The notes under the pieces are model-generated. The model was not told where the DNA came from and did not search any database. It saw only the letters and a program-made list of their open reading frames with translations. 64,000 nt of DNA from Ruegeria arenilitoris (GTDB lineage: Bacteria > Pseudomonadota > Alphaproteobacteria > Rhodobacterales > Rhodobacteraceae). Location of the stretch: contig NZ_WPYP01000004.1 of assembly GCF_013030985.1 (NCBI RefSeq), positions 62,001 to 126,000 of the forward strand, in the 5' to 3' direction. A program made the translations under genes and the position numbers. How positions within the stretch are numbered: the first letter of the stretch is position 1; each line of letters begins with the position of its first letter. Positions 62,915 through 64,000 of this stretch are shown piece after piece.

Positions 62915-64000
62915 TCAGGCAGCTTCGGTTTGTGCTGCAATCTCGGCCTCGTAGGCCCAGGCCAGCCAGGGCAGCATCGCCTCAATATCCGAGGTTTCGA
63001 CCGTACCGCCGCACCAGATGCGCAGGCCCGCAGGCGCGTCGCGATAGGCGCCGATGTCCAGCGCGATATTCTCGACCTCCAGCCGTTTGGCCACGGCCTT
63101 GGCGAATGTCGCACCATCCTGAATGCGCGGATCGGTGAATTTCAGGCAAACAGATGTGTTCGACTGCATCGCCGTGTCCTCGGCCAAGTTGGCGATCCAG
63201 TCGTTCTGATCGCAGAACGCGTGCACCGCCCCGGCATTGGCATCGGCGCGAGCGATCAGGCCTTGCAGACCACCGACCGAGCGCGCCCAGTCCAGCGCGA
63301 AAAGGTAATCTTCGACCGCCAGCATCGACGGCGTGTTGATGGTGGCCCCGGTGAAAATGCCGTCGATCAGCTTGCCGCCTTTGGTCAGGCGGAAAATCTT
63401 CGGCAGCGGCCATGCGGGTGTGTAGCTCTCCAGCCGCTCCACCGCGCGGGGGCTGAGGATCAGCATCCCGTGCGCAGCCTCACCGCCCAGCACCTTCTGC
63501 CAGCTGAACGTGGTCACATCCAGCTTGTACCAGGGCAAATCCATCGCAAAGGCTGCACTGGTCGCGTCGCAAATCGTCAGACCCTGGCGGTCATCAGCGA
63601 TCCAGTCGCCATTCGGAACCCGCACGCCCGAAGTCGTACCGTTCCATGTAAACACAACATCATTGGCGAAATCGACCGAGGCCAGATCCACGATCTGCCC
63701 GTAATCTGCCGTCTTCACCTCGGCATCGATTTTCAGCTGCTTGACCACATCGGTCACCCAGCCCGAGCCAAAGCTTTCCCAGGCCAGCATCTCGACCTTG
63801 CGTTCGCCCAACAGCGACCACAGGGCCATCTCGACCGCGCCGGTGTCCGAGGCGGGAACGATGCCGATCCTGTAATCCGCCGGAATGCCCAGCACTTCGC
63901 GCGTGCCTTCGATGGCCGCCTTCAGCTTATCCTTGCCGACCGCGGCACGGTGCGACCGGCCCAGCGCGGCATCGGCCAGTTTGGTCAGATCAAATGTGGG
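62915..64000 (-). CDS. serC: Phosphoserine aminotransferase (5' end outside window)
   Basis: SerC converts 3-phosphohydroxypyruvate to phosphoserine with glutamate. The frame stays open to the right edge (361 residues visible; the edge residues [18 protein letters not shown] fit just after the usual start, so about 20 residues are missing). It is the SerC variant typical of Alphaproteobacteria: [33 protein letters not shown] and the PLP lysine in [17 protein letters not shown]. It is upstream of serA in the same direction. Confidence 0.93.
   Translation of the reverse strand, partial: PTFDLTKLADAALGRSHRAAVGKDKLKAAIEGTREVLGIPADYRIGIVPASDTGAVEMALWSLLGERKVEMLAWESFGSGWVTDVVKQLKIDAEVKTADYGQIVDLASVDFANDVVFTWNGTTSGVRVPNGDWIADDRQGLTICDATSAAFAMDLPWYKLDVTTFSWQKVLGGEAAHGMLILSPRAVERLESYTPAWPLPKIFRLTKGGKLIDGIFTGATINTPSMLAVEDYLFALDWARSVGGLQGLIARADANAGAVHAFCDQNDWIANLAEDTAMQSNTSVCLKFTDPRIQDGATFAKAVAKRLEVENIALDIGAYRDAPAGLRIWCGGTVETSDIEAMLPWLAWAYEAEIAAQTEAA

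Overview
The window is about 64 kb of GC-rich, gene-dense chromosome from an alphaproteobacterium, most likely a marine Rhodobacterales (Roseobacter-group) species. This rests on gene content: a CcrM-type GANTC methyltransferase, a FliC-FlaF-FlbT flagellin cassette with a DUF1217 protein, the HutF route of histidine breakdown, the SerC variant beside SerA, and many TTG/GTG starts with ATGA-type gene overlaps. It is mostly core chromosome. I see no phage, transposase, CRISPR array, tRNA or rRNA, and no gene-free stretch above 300 bp.

Layout. 1-3854: end of pmbA, an inositol-phosphatase-like gene, a divergent waaA-like gene and lpxK (lipid A/Kdo). 3894-6214: a DsbA-like thioredoxin-fold protein, dciA and mutY. 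6274-8877: an AlkB-type di-iron hydroxylase convergent with a membrane class III cyclase. 9022-10847: rnhB and ccrM, with three GANTC sites packed between them. 10959-14262: two small secreted proteins, a membrane-anchored winged-helix protein and a DUF427-cyclase fusion. 14317-20012: flagellar island (DUF1217, flbT, flaF, fliC, flgN-like, rod-binding protein, fliK, flgD). 20067-28518: a phosphotransferase, then a polyamine uptake operon (solute-binding protein, ATPase, two permeases, FAD oxidoreductase) divergent from a GntR/FCD regulator, followed by a putrescine-type aminotransferase. 28660-29259: an AT-rich orphan membrane gene. 29289-44678: cell wall, RNA and amino-acid housekeeping (mltB-like, rnr, dapE, dapD, a threonine dehydratase, a LOG protein, a trans-sulfuration enzyme, dnaJ-like/cbpM-like, U32) plus an ionotropic-glutamate-receptor-like protein. 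44682-50456: cytochrome P460, rlmN, small periplasmic proteins, an asparaginase and an ArsR-SRPBCC-YCII group. 50510-64000: serB, the complete hut system (hutI-H-G-U divergent from hutF-C), matB-like, a phosphoesterase, serA and the edge-truncated serC.

Themes. Nitrogen-compound catabolism is prominent (polyamines, histidine, asparagine), and all three serine-biosynthesis genes lie near the right end. Cell-cycle and motility control appear together: ccrM with clustered GANTC sites, and a near-consensus CtrA site in the divergent flagellar promoter region.

I did not find an obviously new multi-gene system. The most worthwhile leads are: a spaced TTGATCAA operator family linking the GntR regulator to polyamine uptake and the aminotransferase; an iGluR-like channel protein without a potassium filter; a WaaA-like protein lacking the usual catalytic motifs; a membrane-anchored winged-helix regulator; and long U-tract-free hairpins that fill four convergent gene gaps, one of them a roughly 96-nt nested structure.
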